A stretch of DNA of 64,000 bases from Hoplostethus atlanticus. Taxonomy: Eukaryota; Chordata; Actinopteri; Trachichthyiformes; Trachichthyidae. The DNA lies in contig JAXDDX010000277.1 of assembly GCA_034670405.1 (NCBI GenBank), positions 285,660 through 349,659 on the forward strand, in the 5' to 3' direction. Position numbers and translations under genes: made by a program. The notes below the pieces were generated by a model, which saw only the letters and a program-made list of their open reading frames with translations, had not been told where the DNA came from and searched no databases. This document shows, in pieces, positions 11,501 through 20,648 of this stretch (the stretch's first letter is position 1; the number at the start of each line of letters is the position of its first letter).

Positions 11501-12290
11501 ACTTTTAAAAAAAAAAAAGAAGCTGAAAAATGTGTTAATTTAATGATAAATGTAGTAAATATTCGCAGATCATTTATTGCTACCGGCCTAATCAACAAGG
11601 CCTGGGTTCCCCGCCCGTAAATCATCCTCACCTGCTTATATGCGTTACTTTCAAATTTGCACATGTATATGGCACAATATTATTTTTATTCTATTGTTAT
11701 TTTCTTATATCTTTTCATATATTTTAGCGTGAATTTCTCTATTTTATATTGCATTCCTGACCTTTGCCTCTACAGTACTTGCTTTTATTCTTGTTTTGTT
11801 CTTACTCTTCTATGTTTGTTTATTGTTATGCACCAATCACCAAGACAAATCCCTTGTATGTGAAAACATATTTGGCAATAAACCTGTTTCTGATTGGTCC
11901 CAATCAACTCTACAATCTTCCCATGATCTCACAAATGTTGAATCACAATTTCAAATATTTTTTATTCGCAGATTACGACACAAGTCTGCAAATGTGAATA
12001 CCCATTTGTAAATATGACATTAGACACATCTGAGTACACATTCACAGCTCGTGCTGCAAGTATAAGAACACAGTTGCAGAATAAAGGAATGACCGACCTG
12101 CTCTGGTCAGCCTGACTCGAGGCTGCAGCAGAACATCCAGCTGTCTCCTCTGCCGGTCGATCTCCTGCTGGAAGCCCGAAGCTTCCTCCTCGTAACCGGC
12201 TACGGTTCTTTCTACAACCGCGAAGATTTCCTGCGCGGCTGCTGTCAGTCTCTCGGTCACGAATCCTCTCAGGATCTCGACTTTAGACAT
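1239..12290 (-). CDS. C2H2 zinc-finger protein, copy A: eight-exon gene with a frameshift in E6
   Basis: Predicted nuclear DNA-binding protein. Minus-strand coding exons: E1 12098-12290, E2 9857-10015, E3 9407-9566, E4 8770-8895, E5 4761-4891, E6 4207-4452, E7 2858-2976, E8 1239-2592. Each is bounded by AG/GT and junction phases agree from E1 to E5 and from E7 to E8. E1 begins MSKVEIL; an in-frame ATG at 12329 is also possible. E2-E3 are acidic, E4 and E5 each carry an AT-hook, E6 is PB1-like, E8 holds 12 fingers. E6 is 246 nt instead of 245: an extra C near 4265-4270 shifts the frame, and translation would stop in E7 before the fingers. Either the gene is a recent pseudogene or this is a base-calling error, because the large finger exon is fully open. 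No KRAB, SCAN or BTB domain is seen. Confidence 0.7.
2721..2812 (+). repeat. tRNA-derived SINE fragment in intron E8-E7 of copy A
   Basis: An A-box-like TAGAACATGG is followed about 35 nt later by a B-box-like GGTTTGATTCC, then a short SINE body. The same fragment lies in the same intron of copies B, C and D, so it predates the array duplications. Confidence 0.5.
3600..4060 (-). mobile_element. BEL/Pao retrotransposon relic (integrase C-terminal region) in copy A
   Basis: In interrupted minus-strand frames this segment gives pieces typical of the end of a BEL/Pao polyprotein: CNVEAILN-like and EPLTPNH-like motifs, clearest in the copy C version at 37867-38118. It lies in the intron between E7 and E6. 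Stops and frameshifts make it non-coding. Boundaries are approximate; the paralogous segments near 27730, 37830 and 49300 show that the insertion is older than the duplications. Confidence 0.55.
5578..6513 (+). mobile_element. Harbinger-like non-autonomous element (936 bp) nested in the Tc1 of copy A
   Basis: The element has terminal repeats GGCCGAATCCCA and TGGGATTCGGCC. It is flanked by CAA on the left and TAA on the right; the empty site is visible in copy B near 29620 (GGCCAAGTCAAC). A second copy at 53984-54909 has a clean TAA duplication on both sides. A three-base TWA-type duplication suggests PIF/Harbinger. No transposase is encoded. Confidence 0.75.
6546..8168 (+). mobile_element. 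L2b LINE fragment nested in the Tc1 of copy A
   Basis: Broken plus-strand frames encode a CR1/L2-type reverse transcriptase: an N-terminal RT linker (6683-7315), then after an internal deletion the motifs TGVPQGSVLGPLLF and YADDTQL (7317-7574), then a C-terminal part with RLDYCNS (about 7740-8165). The segment encoding fingers/palm motifs 0-3 is missing at 7315/7316 but is present in the second L2b copy at about 51795-53703. Comparison with copy B places the insertion after 6545 and shows that roughly 110 bp of the Tc1 was lost at the same time. Confidence 0.8.
8770..8895 (-). CDS. Exon E4 of copy A: AT-hook cassette exon
   Basis: Phase 2 in and phase 2 out (126 nt), so it can be skipped without changing the frame. 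It encodes an AT-hook (RRKRGRPRIRD) and the sequence DLRVCMLEDPDYQTPS. It is a sister exon of E5 (4761-4891), which has the same AT-hook and an LRVCLLEDPQTS end. Copy B retains both exons; copies C and D have one fused exon. AT-hooks bind the minor groove of AT-rich DNA. Confidence 0.65.
9857..10015 (-). CDS. Exon E2 of copy A: acidic minisatellite exon, four units
   Basis: Acceptor CCACAG, donor T|GTATGT. The 33-nt repeat encodes E-E-E-E-A-D-G-G-E-L-P, with four units here against eight in copy B, four in C and six in X. Both phases match E1 and E3. The opposite strand is also open over this stretch only because of its composition. Confidence 0.7.
10311..10447. repeat. Single arm of the repeat that is inverted in copy C
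   Basis: This block matches each arm of the inverted repeat at 40225-40380 / 41127-41282. Copy B has it once at about 32149-32280. No coding content. Confidence 0.6.
10612..11013 (-). mobile_element. Truncated, reversed copy of the GGCCGAATCCCA element
   Basis: Reverse complement of the central and 5' part of the 5578-6513 element, including the segment around CCTCCGTTTGGAGGGCCATG. It lacks recognisable ends. It lies in the intron between E2 and E1 of copy A; a shorter piece is at the equivalent place in copy B. Confidence 0.65.
11014..12097. other. Rest of intron E2-E1, copy A
   Basis: AT-rich sequence largely shared with copy B (32800-33800). I see no gene. The short open frames around 11657-12011 are low-complexity and recur because the whole unit was duplicated. 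Confidence 0.5.
12098..12290 (-). CDS. Exon E1 of copy A: charged helical N-terminus
   Basis: Starts MSKVEILRGF and runs 64 codons plus one base to a GT donor. The many Glu, Arg and Gln residues with spaced hydrophobics (AAQEIFAVVERTV, then QQEIDRQRRQL) predict a long helix or coiled coil. From memory this kind of N-terminus heads many teleost C2H2 ZNFs; it is not KRAB, SCAN or BTB. The same exon is at 33816-34008 and 41327-41519, and is frameshifted at about 62066-62259. Confidence 0.75.
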
Positions 12291-12560
12291 TTTACAGTCG
12301 ACAGAGTTCCCATCCATCCAGTCAATCATCGCTAAAAAAGTATTACAGAGATTTTTTTGTTCACAACATAAACGTGTTGCGCCGTGATAGTGGACTTCCG
12401 GTTTTGGTGCGAGCGCAAATGCAATCCGACTAGAAACCAAGATCTGATTCTGGTTTCACGATAAAATCCCATTAGTTCCTCACAGATGTTCTGCAGCAGC
12501 AATGGAAGCGGATCTGTGCAATGTGTGGCCTGTAGTCCAAAAACGGTATTTCTCCATTTA
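12291..12560 (-). promoter_or_regulatory. Putative promoter / 5' leader of copy A
   Basis: About 250 bp upstream of E1 is conserved in copies B and X and interrupted in C. On the minus strand it contains AACCGGAAGT (12395-12404), a consensus ETS/GABP site, about 110 nt upstream of the MSKV start; no convincing TATA box is seen. Copy B has one changed core base and X has lost the motif. Promoter function is inferred from position and conservation. Confidence 0.4.
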
Positions 12561-12988
12561 AATGTAGACTTATCAATATGATTAGAACAATTAAAAATAT
12601 TAATAATAATATAAATAATAGAAAAACTTTGTACATGTGGCACTGGGTGTTTGAAAAGACAGGGAAATATTACCCCCCCCCCCCCACACCCTAATTTTTG
12701 AATTCAGTGAAAGCTAAGGTCTCAAAAACATATCATCATTACTTTGTCACTTACCTGTATTATTCTGTTATTTGGTCTTTTACTGGCATGTGCGGTTATT
12801 TTATTCCTGCTAAGCACAGCATTGTCAGCAGAGGGCGCTCTAGGCATTATACTAGGGCATCAGTGGCTAGCGCCAGTGGAGTAGAGGAGGTAGTGGTGTG
12901 TGGTGAGTGAGTTCGGATGTGCACGCGACACAGAGCGCTTCAACTGTATTTCCATATAACTGTATGTTCATATTTCCAACAGAAATTA
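12561..12988. other. Spacer upstream of copy A
   Basis: AT-rich spacer with a run of C at about 12671-12684. No gene seen. Confidence 0.5.
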
Positions 12989-13515
12989 CAGTTTTTCTCA
13001 GTCGCTTTAGTACATTTCTCGAATCATCCTTAAGATTTGCAAAACAGTAAACGCATTTCTCGAAACAATTGGTACAAACAGCACCACACAATGGATTACC
13101 TGCAAAAGCCCATAACTTGCTCAAAATCCTTAGTTCATCTCTCAAAAGTAAATCTTTACGTCAAAGAACATGTCAGTGCCATCAGAATGACAAGTCCTTG
13201 TGTCATTGAGTACAAACAAGATAGTCAAAATGCTTAGCCATGTTGTCAATACAACAGTTATGGAAACTATGGCGAAGGGTTTGATGGCAATGATTGAAAA
13301 TACACAAGGCTGCACTTTTTCTGTATGGCATATATCAATTTCAAAAGACATATACAACCAATAATTGTTCAAATTGTCATAATTGTTAGTCATTTGCCTA
13401 AATGTGCTAAAACATTTGCAAATGGTAACAAAGAGAAATGCTCTTTCTGTTGTGCACAGGTAACAAAATGTTGTCTTGACGACTTCAATTGTAATTCGAG
13501 AACTGAGCCAACAAG

Positions 13516-14977
13516 ATGGCGCGGCCGTGTCTAGACGCCGTCGTGGTAGCTCCGCGGAGATTGTGCGTTTTTTTAGTTTTTGTGTTTGTTTTTAATATCT
13601 TTTTTTGCTCAAACACATCGGCACTAACATCCTACGAACGCAGCACACTTTTGGACATAAACTTTTGCGCAAAACAAAGGTTTTTGTCCACTTTTCCCAT
13701 CGACCCAGCGTGGCCGGCAGAGATAGTACGAGCGAGCCACAATAACAACAGTGGAGACTCACCTACGGGGAGACGAAGGAGGAAACATCGGGGAAAACGG
13801 AGCGGAATTCGGAACAGACTGAGAGTTCAAGCCCACCGTCCACCTCTGCCCAGCATCCTTCTTGCTAACGTCCAGTCTCTGGATAATAAGTTGGATGATG
13901 TTAGGGCGAGGATTAGATTCCAACGGGACATGAGGGATTGTAACGTCTTTTGTCTGACGGAAACATGGCTGACCCCGCTGGTGCCGGATCGAGCCATATG
14001 CCCAACCGAGTCCTTCTCTGTTTTCCGTGCGGATAGAACGGAAGAGTCTGGCAAATCTAAGGGTGGAGGGGTTTGCTTCATGACCAACAACAAGTGGTGC
14101 AACCCCAAGGACATTAAGACTCTTTCTCGTTCCTGCTCGTCGAACCTGGAACATCTGACTATCTCATGCCGTCCATTCTACCTTCCCCGGGAGTTCAGCT
14201 CGGTCATCACCACAGCCGTCTACATACCACCACAAGCGGACACCGACGTAGCACTATCGGACCTACATGATGTGTTATGTCGGCATCAGAACAAGCATCC
14301 CGACGCGGCTATGGTGGTGGCTGGGGACTTTAATAGGGCGAACCTAAAAAAAGTCATGCCGAACTTTCACCAGCACATTACGTGTGCTACCAGAGGGGAA
14401 AGAACGTTGGACCACTGCTATACGCCGTTCAAGAGAGGCTACAAGGCTGTCTCTCTCCCTCCGTTCGGCAAATCAGACCATGCCGCCATTTTCCTGCTAC
14501 CGGAGTATAAACAAAGGATAGCACGGGAAGCGGTAGTGACGAGGGACGTAAAGCGGTGGTCTGACCAATCAGAGGCTGAGCTACAGGACGCTCTGCGCGA
14601 CGTCGACTGGGGCATGTTCCAATCCAGTTCCAGGGACGTCAGCGAGTTTACGGAAGTAGTAACGAGCTTCATAGCTATGCTAGTGGACACCATCGTCCCT
14701 ACGGTGAAAGTTAGGTCCTTTCCTAACCAAAAACCGTGGGTTGATAAATCCATCCGCGACGCTTTGAACGCCCGCACTGCTGCCTATAACTCCGGTCTTG
14801 TATCCGGCAACATGGACGAGCACAAGGCAGCGTCCTATGGACTGAGAAGGGCGGTGAAGGAGGCCAAGAGGAGGTATAGGGACAGAGTGGAGTCGCAGAT
14901 GGAGCAGCGCGACACCAGACGCCTATGGCAGGGGCTACGGACTATAACGGACTACCAGGGCAGACCCCCCCGCAATT
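13516..14977 (+). CDS. L2a ORF, part 1: apurinic-like endonuclease
   Basis: Contains the endonuclease signatures in order: NVQSLDNK (metal-binding Asn), LTETWL (catalytic Glu), [11 protein letters not shown] (Asp/Asn) and SDHAAI (catalytic His). This enzyme nicks target DNA to prime reverse transcription. The N-terminus has a hydrophobic stretch ([15 protein letters not shown]) of unknown meaning. An extra C in a seven-base C run near 14970 takes the frame out; the reading then continues in the RT frame. The paralogous element at 53781-57762 has six C there and stays in frame, so this copy is broken by one base only. Confidence 0.85.
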
Positions 14978-16603
14978 GTGAGTGCCGACGCATCCCTAGC
15001 GGAGGACCTGAACTCATTCTATGCACGGTTTGAGGCTAGCAACAACAGCGCTAGCTCGCCGGCTAACAACATCACCGTTAGCGCAACCGGAGTGAGTTCT
15101 ACCGCTGGGGATGAACACACACTCTCTGTGACCGAGCACAGTGTGAGGAGGGCTCTGATGAGGGTGAACACCAGGAAAGCTGCTGGTCCAGATGGCATAT
15201 CTGGACGAGTACTGAAGACCTGTGCTAATCAGCTAGCTCCAGTGTTCACCACTATATTCAACATCTCCCTGGCTGAGTCTGTGGTCCCCGCCTGCTTCAA
15301 GAGATCCACTATTGTCCCTGTGCCCAAGAATGCTTCTCCAGCATGCCTAAATGATTATCGACCGGTGGCCCTCACCTCGGTGGTCATGAAATGCTTCGAG
15401 AGGCTGATTAAGGACTACATCTGCGCCTTCCTCCCTTGCTCCATGGACCCGCTGCAGTTTGCTTATCGTCCCAACAGATCCACGGATGATGCTGTCTCCC
15501 AGGTACTGCACACCACACTCTCTCATCTGGACAGCCGGAAGGGGGGCTATGTGAGACTGCTGTTCATTGACTATAGTTCAGCTTTCAATACCATAGTCCC
15601 CACCAGACTGGCTGGCAAGTTGATGGAGCTGGGACTGAACACCCCCCTGTGTGCCTGGATCCTGGACTTCCTGACCGCCAGGCCCCAGGTGGTCAGGGTG
15701 GGTAGACACACCTCCAACCCCCTCACCCTGAACACAGGATCCCCCCAGGGTTGCGTCCTCAGCCCCCTACTGTACTCCCTGTACACACATGACTGTGTGG
15801 CCAGGTTCAGCTCCAACACCATCATTAAGTTTGCGGATGACACAGTGGTGGTGGGCCTGATCTCCAACAACGACGAGAAGGCCTACCTGGAGGAAGTTGC
15901 TGATCTGTCACTCTGGTGCCAGGACAACAGCCTCCTCCTGAATGTCACCAAAACTAAGGAGCTGATTGTGGACTTTAGGAGGACACAACAACAGAGGACG
16001 TACTCACCACTGGGGATTAATGGGACTACTGTGGAGAGGGTGAGCAGGTGTAAATACCTGGGAGTCCACATCACCGAAGATCTGACATGGTCCACACACA
16101 CTGACACTCTGGTGAGAAAGGCGAGGCAGCGCCTTTACCACCTCAGGCAGCTGAGGAAATTCAAAGTCTCCCGGAGGATCCTTCAGTCCTTCTACTCTGG
16201 AGCTGTAGAGAGCATCCTGACAGGAAGCATCACTGCCTGGTTTGGCAACAGCTCCGCTCAGGACAGGAAGGCTCTGCAGAGAGTAGTGCGTTCGGCCGAG
16301 CGCACTATTGGAATTACACTCCCCACCCTGCAGGACTTATACACCAGGAGGTGCAGAACCAGAGCCTGCAGGATCATGAAGGATCCTCACCACCCCAACA
16401 ACGGACTGTTTCAGCTGCTGCGGTCAGGCAAGCGCCTCCGTAGTCACGCTGCAAAAACAGAGAGACTGAGACGGAGTTTCTTTCCTCAGGCCATCAGGAC
16501 TGTGAACTCCGACCTCACCAGGGCCCCCACCAAGACACACACACTGCCCCTCTTATGGACACACACACACACACACACACACTTAGGTAATGACTACACA
16601 TAA
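14978..16603 (+). CDS. L2a ORF, part 2: reverse transcriptase
   Basis: Motifs in order: [59 protein letters not shown] (first catalytic Asp), [16 protein letters not shown], and [10 protein letters not shown] (catalytic FADD). A C-terminal region with [22 protein letters not shown] and LQDLYTRRC follows. This enzyme copies the element RNA at the nicked target. The apparent start is only where the frame opens; in an intact element this is continuous with the endonuclease. Confidence 0.9.
   Translation: MSADASLAEDLNSFYARFEASNNSASSPANNITVSATGVSSTAGDEHTLSVTEHSVRRALMRVNTRKAAGPDGISGRVLKTCANQLAPVFTTIFNISLAESVVPACFKRSTIVPVPKNASPACLNDYRPVALTSVVMKCFERLIKDYICAFLPCSMDPLQFAYRPNRSTDDAVSQVLHTTLSHLDSRKGGYVRLLFIDYSSAFNTIVPTRLAGKLMELGLNTPLCAWILDFLTARPQVVRVGRHTSNPLTLNTGSPQGCVLSPLLYSLYTHDCVARFSSNTIIKFADDTVVVGLISNNDEKAYLEEVADLSLWCQDNSLLLNVTKTKELIVDFRRTQQQRTYSPLGINGTTVERVSRCKYLGVHITEDLTWSTHTDTLVRKARQRLYHLRQLRKFKVSRRILQSFYSGAVESILTGSITAWFGNSSAQDRKALQRVVRSAERTIGITLPTLQDLYTRRCRTRACRIMKDPHHPNNGLFQLLRSGKRLRSHAAKTERLRRSFFPQAIRTVNSDLTRAPTKTHTLPLLWTHTHTHTHLGNDYT
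16559..16582. repeat. (AC)n microsatellite at the 3' end of the L2a coding region
   Basis: About 12 AC units. Other L2a copies have shorter or variable tracts at the same place (for example GT repeats near 54980). Confidence 0.85.
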
Positions 16604-17343
16604 TTTATATACATATATACAATTTCTCATATTTCTCATATTACTATAATTTTGTAGTGCTCTTACTGTAAATATTGTGTTGTTGTTTTTTTTTTATATA
16701 AGAGCTCTTACTGTAATACTGTAAATATTGTGTTGTTCTTTTATTGTAAATACTGTGTACTGTTGCCCTTTGCACATTCCCGTTGAGCATTGCCACTTTT
16801 TCATTTCACTGCACACCCCGTGTGTGTATGTGACAAATAAAGTTCTTGAATCTTGAATCTTGAAAGCAACTGAGAAAAACTGTAGTGAAAGTCAAGATTT
16901 GCAATTTAGCAATTCATCAATTCAGGACACATTTACAAAATAAGTCTAATAGAAATGTAGATAAAATATGCTTGGTTCAACCATTTTGCATGTAATGACT
17001 TATGCAATGAACCAATGCCTAGATGTTCTGTGGGGTAAGACTATTCAACAGAGAACCAATATAATACATTTTGATCAACATGACAGAAACTATTGATAAT
17101 GTAGGAAACAGCAGACGGTTGGACATAATCATTTGCATGAATATGCCAAAGCATTTGCAATTTGTTCAAAAGAATGAGAAGCTGCTTTTATGATGTGCAT
17201 AAGTGACTAGATGATGTGGAGGTTGAACAAGTAGTTTTGAGAATTTCAATTCTGATCTGAGAACGCGACCAAAGCGACTGAGAAAAACTGTAAATGTGTT
17301 ACACCAGAGTGAGCCTCGCGTCATTCTAGCCCCTGTAACATAT

Positions 17344-17696
17344 TGTGGCAAGCTTGCACTGAAGGAAGTGTCGGGAGGCAGAGGTCTGGGTTTATTAGCA
17401 ATCCTGTGTCCCTTACACCGCACGACCCCAGGAATTACTGTTTATTAATAACTTTACACACACATGAACAATGGCTGGAGGTCAGTAATTGCTAAGGGGG
17501 TCTCGGCTATGGTGGCCACATTACTATTAGAGAACAGGAACATTGTATTAGCCACATAAACATAAACACTGAAACTCACTTAATTAAGCAAAACAATCAA
17601 AACATGAACATTAACATCCCTAAACCAACGATTAGCTTGAACATATCAGTCCCATAAGGCTTTGTGCCCAACAGCACAGAACAGTCAATAATTACA
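17344..17696 (-). repeat. 3' LTR of the Gypsy element
   Basis: Matches 22555-22902 along its whole length, with CATAAA extra in this copy. Ends read TGT...ACA. The next bases, GCGAC.GC, are also shared, so the true edge may be up to 10 bp further right. Confidence 0.85.
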
Positions 17697-17970
17697 GCGA
17701 CTGCTAGGGGGCGGCCGCTACATAGCCCCCATCTGAGGGGACTGATCCCTCACCCAACACATAGTCCCTGAAATGTCCAGGGTGCTGTCGCTGGGGAACA
17801 GGCAGCCTGGAGCTCACAGGAAGCGCTAGTGGAGGGGAGTCACTCTCTTTGGGGCGTGGGGTGCTGCTATTGCCCCCTTCCCCAACAGCAGGTGGAACGA
17901 GGGGGCGGTATGGTGAAAGTCTGTCCCGATGCAGCACCACCAGGCGCCCCTGGCCGGGCATGCGGACCCG

Positions 17971-18762
17971 TTAGACCACCTCAGACAGCCGGCCCATGAC
18001 CTCGCCAGGCCCCTGCCAGTGGCTGCGAAGCTTGGGGGAAACCCCCTTCTTGCGGACAGGACAATACACCCATACCATATCCCCTGGAATGAAGGCCTGC
18101 CCCTGGCACCGTGTGTCATAGGCCCTCTTCTGCCGCACTCCGGAGTTGGCCTGGGCCTGGCGGGTGTAGTCATGGACCACCTGTAGGCGGTCCCTCAGTC
18201 TACGAAAGTAGTCCATTTCTCTCCCTCCAGCAAGCTCAGGTTTGGGCGGGGCTCCGAACACTAAATCCACTGGTGTCCGGAGTTCCCGCCCAAACATGAG
18301 GGCAGCAGGCGTACACTGGCTGGACTCCTGCACAGCAGTCCGGTAGGACCACAGGACTAGGGGGAGGTGGCGGTCCCAGTCCCACTGGTGTTGGCTGGTG
18401 AGGATAGCGAGCTGGGTGGCCAGGGTGCGGTTGAACCACTCCACCAGCCCATCGCTTTGGGGATGTAGCGGTGTCGTCCTTGTCTTTTTCACCCCCAGCC
18501 ACCTGCAGACCTCACCGAATACCTGGGACTCGAAGTTCCGCCCCTGGTCGCTGTGGAGCTCGGCGGGAACCCTGAAACTGGCGAACATCTCCTCCACTAG
18601 CCTCTCCACTGTTGTGATGGCGCTGTGATCCGGCACTGCATATGCCTCTGGCCACTTTGTGAAGTAATCCATAGCCACGAGGACGTAGCGGTTACCGGAG
18701 TCGGTGAGCGGAAAGGGCCCAAGGATATCCACCCCTACTCGCTCCATCGGGGCCCCCACCAA
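17971..18762 (-). CDS. Gypsy integrase core and C-terminal domain
   Basis: The DDE core shows GVDILGPF (first Asp), HSDQGRNFES (second Asp) and PQSDGLVEWFNRTL (catalytic Glu). The C-terminal part has GDMVWVY and SHWQGPGEV, like the GPY/F module. No chromodomain is visible before the stop. Integrase inserts the cDNA into chromosomes. The N-terminal zinc-binding part is in a different frame upstream (18735-19022). Confidence 0.85.
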   Translation of the reverse strand: MVGAPMERVGVDILGPFPLTDSGNRYVLVAMDYFTKWPEAYAVPDHSAITTVERLVEEMFASFRVPAELHSDQGRNFESQVFGEVCRWLGVKKTRTTPLHPQSDGLVEWFNRTLATQLAILTSQHQWDWDRHLPLVLWSYRTAVQESSQCTPAALMFGRELRTPVDLVFGAPPKPELAGGREMDYFRRLRDRLQVVHDYTRQAQANSGVRQKRAYDTRCQGQAFIPGDMVWVYCPVRKKGVSPKLRSHWQGPGEVMGRLSEVV

Positions 18763-19022
18763 GCACTGCTGCAGCAGGGCGTGGGAGCATTGGGTTGGCC
18801 CTTTCTAGGTGGTGCAAGAGTCGCAGCAGTGCACGTGTAGCTCCACATCTCAGGCCAGTAGAACCGCCCCCTGAGGCAGTGAAGGGTCTTGGTGTTCCCG
18901 TAGTGCCCCACCCTCACCAAGCCGTGGACGATCTGGAGAACCTGGGGACGGAGCACACGGGGGACCCACAGCTGCAGGTGGTCGTCCCCTCGTCCGAGAG
19001 CTTGCCACCTCCGGTACACCAA
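18735..19022 (-). pseudogene. Gypsy integrase H2C2 zinc-binding region, frameshifted
   Basis: VLRPQVLQIVHGLVRVGHYGNTKT and LRGRFYWPEM are typical of the helix and FYWP segment of the H2C2 domain before the integrase core. It is in a frame that does not continue into the core, so the polyprotein is broken here. Confidence 0.7.
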
Positions 19023-19229
19023 CCCACCGTGGAGCTCGAAGTTGCCCCATTGAGACTGGTAGGCCCAGCGGTGACACCTCTGTCCACTCGGGGCACCGCC
19101 CCATCTCCAGCCAGCCTCTCAGCAATGCCAGGGTCACATCTGCCTCCTGCTGCTGCCTCAGTTGTTGTGTGGTCAACGGGAGCCATCCCTCCTCGTTGCT
19201 GGTGGTCTGGACGGCCGCCACTTTCGGTG

Positions 19230-20630
19230 TCACCTGGCCCCGTTCCTCCTGTCGCTGGCAGTATCGGCACACCTCCTCCTCGCAGGGACGCCGGGACAGG
19301 GCGTCTGCATTGGCGTTGGCGTGGAGACGACCAGCTGGCCCTCCGGCTCCTTAAAGTTGAGGAGCCAGGTGAGGGAGGCATGGTCAGTGCGCAGGAGGAA
19401 CTTTCCCTCGTAGAGGTAGGGCCGGAAGTGGCGAAGTCCCCGAATGACGGCCAACAGCTCCCGGCGGGTCACGCAGTAGTTCCTCTCCGGGCGGCTGAGA
19501 GAACAGCTGTAGTAGGCAACAACCTGCTCACCGTGCTCTCCCTCCTGGGAAAGACCCACATTGCTGGCGTCGGTGTCAACAATGAACGGTCGTTGGGGGT
19601 CTGGATAGGCCAGCACGGGGGCCTCAATGAGTGCTGCCCGGAGTGTGACAAAGGCAGTAGCACAGTCCTCTCCCCACTGAAATGCCCGGCCTTTCTGGGT
19701 AAGCCGGTGCAGTGGGGCGGTGACGGTGGCCCTGATGAACCGTCTGTAGTACGAGGCCAGGCCCATGAAGCTTCTCAGCTCCGCAATGTTCTGTGGGACA
19801 GGCCAGTCTCTTACAGCAGCTACCTTTGCAGGGTCTGTGGCCACCCCCTCGCTGCTGACAACGTGGCCCAGGAAGGCGGTCTCTCGCTGGAACAGGTGGC
19901 ACTTCTTAGGGTGGAGGCGCAGGCCGGCCTGGCAGATGTTGTAGAAGACATCCTTCAGGTTGGCTAGGGCACCCTCGAAGTCTGCGGCGTGGGTGAGGAG
20001 GTCATCGAGGTACACCACGCAGCGGCTCCGAGGGATATCAACCAGGACTCTCTCCATGAGACGCTCAAAGGTAGCCGGGGCGTTGCACAATCTGAAAGGC
20101 ATCACTGTGAACTGCCACAGCCCCTGGCCGATGGAGAAGGCAGTCTTGAGTTTGGCCTCCGGTGTCAGCTCCACCTGCCAGTAGCCACTGCGGAGGTCGA
20201 GGGAGCTGAACCAGCGGGACCCAGCGATGTAATCCAGGGCATCGTCGATGTGGGGCAGCGGGTAGGAGTCTTTGCGGGTGACATCGTTGAGGCGGCGATA
20301 ATCCAAGCAGAAACACCAGGTGCCGTCCTTTTTCCTGACTAGCACGGCTGGAGCTACCCAGGCGCTACTGGAAGGTTCGATGATGCCCGCCTCCACCATC
20401 TCCCTGATCTTCTGCTCTGCCGCCAACCATTTGGCGAGGGGCAGACGACGGTGGCGGAGGCGTATGGGGCAAGCTTTGCCAGTGTCGATGTCATGCTGCA
20501 TCAGGTTAGTGTGTGTGCAGTCCTCATCCTTGGCGGCGAAGATGTTGGAAAAAGCTTCCAGTAGCTCCTGCAGCTGACCCATCTGGTCAGCCTCCACACC
20601 CTCGCAGCTCCTCTCGAACAGGTCATCCAC
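19230..20630 (-). CDS. Gypsy reverse transcriptase and RNase H
   Basis: RT motifs: RKKDGTWCFCLDYRRLND, LDLRSGYWQVEL, FTVMPFRLCNAPATFERLM and catalytic YLDDLL. RNase H follows with PFIVDTDASNVGLS, RRELLAVIRGLRHFRPYLYE and LRTDHASLTWLL. MPFRLC replaces the more usual MPFGLC, a sign of decay or lineage variation. It sits between protease (right) and integrase (left). Confidence 0.9.
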   Translation of the reverse strand: MDDLFERSCEGVEADQMGQLQELLEAFSNIFAAKDEDCTHTNLMQHDIDTGKACPIRLRHRRLPLAKWLAAEQKIREMVEAGIIEPSSSAWVAPAVLVRKKDGTWCFCLDYRRLNDVTRKDSYPLPHIDDALDYIAGSRWFSSLDLRSGYWQVELTPEAKLKTAFSIGQGLWQFTVMPFRLCNAPATFERLMERVLVDIPRSRCVVYLDDLLTHAADFEGALANLKDVFYNICQAGLRLHPKKCHLFQRETAFLGHVVSSEGVATDPAKVAAVRDWPVPQNIAELRSFMGLASYYRRFIRATVTAPLHRLTQKGRAFQWGEDCATAFVTLRAALIEAPVLAYPDPQRPFIVDTDASNVGLSQEGEHGEQVVAYYSCSLSRPERNYCVTRRELLAVIRGLRHFRPYLYEGKFLLRTDHASLTWLLNFKEPEGQLVVSTPTPMQTPCPGVPARRRCADTASDRRNGAR

Positions 20631-20648
20631 AGCCTGCCTGGTCTCAGC

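Larger units (their letters stand above)
13505..16862 (+). mobile_element. L2a LINE, nearly full length
   Basis: A non-LTR retrotransposon of the CR1/L2/Jockey group. One polypeptide with endonuclease then reverse transcriptase, a short 3' UTR containing AATAAA, and an end in repeats of TTGAATC. The 5' start is inferred from similarity to the inverted copy at 53781-57762, which begins at the same GATGGCGC. The only visible coding break is a C-run slip at about 14966-14972. Other fragments of the family are at 36707-37378, 44885-45427 and 53781-57762. Confidence 0.85.
12989..17290. mobile_element. TA-flanked DNA transposon with 20-bp inverted ends, host of the L2a LINE
   Basis: The left end CAGTTTTTCTCAGTCGCTTT (12989-13008) is repeated perfectly, inverted, at 17271-17290, and both ends are flanked by TA (12987-12988, 17291-17292). 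A TA duplication with short perfect ends suggests Tc1/mariner-type or a related superfamily. Without the LINE at about 13505-16862 it would be about 940 bp with no transposase, hence a non-autonomous element. A further partial copy of the end motif, AACTGAGAAAAACTG, lies just after the LINE at about 16867. Confidence 0.75.

Noticed and set aside
11657..12011. Hydrophobic plus-strand frames in the E2-E1 intron
   Set aside because: AT-rich low-complexity sequence; hydrophobicity follows from T-rich codons and there is no conserved start or domain.
18795..19967. 390-residue plus-strand frame
   Set aside because: Antisense shadow of the Gypsy RT/RNase H and linker; high GC and repeat content keep the opposite strand open.
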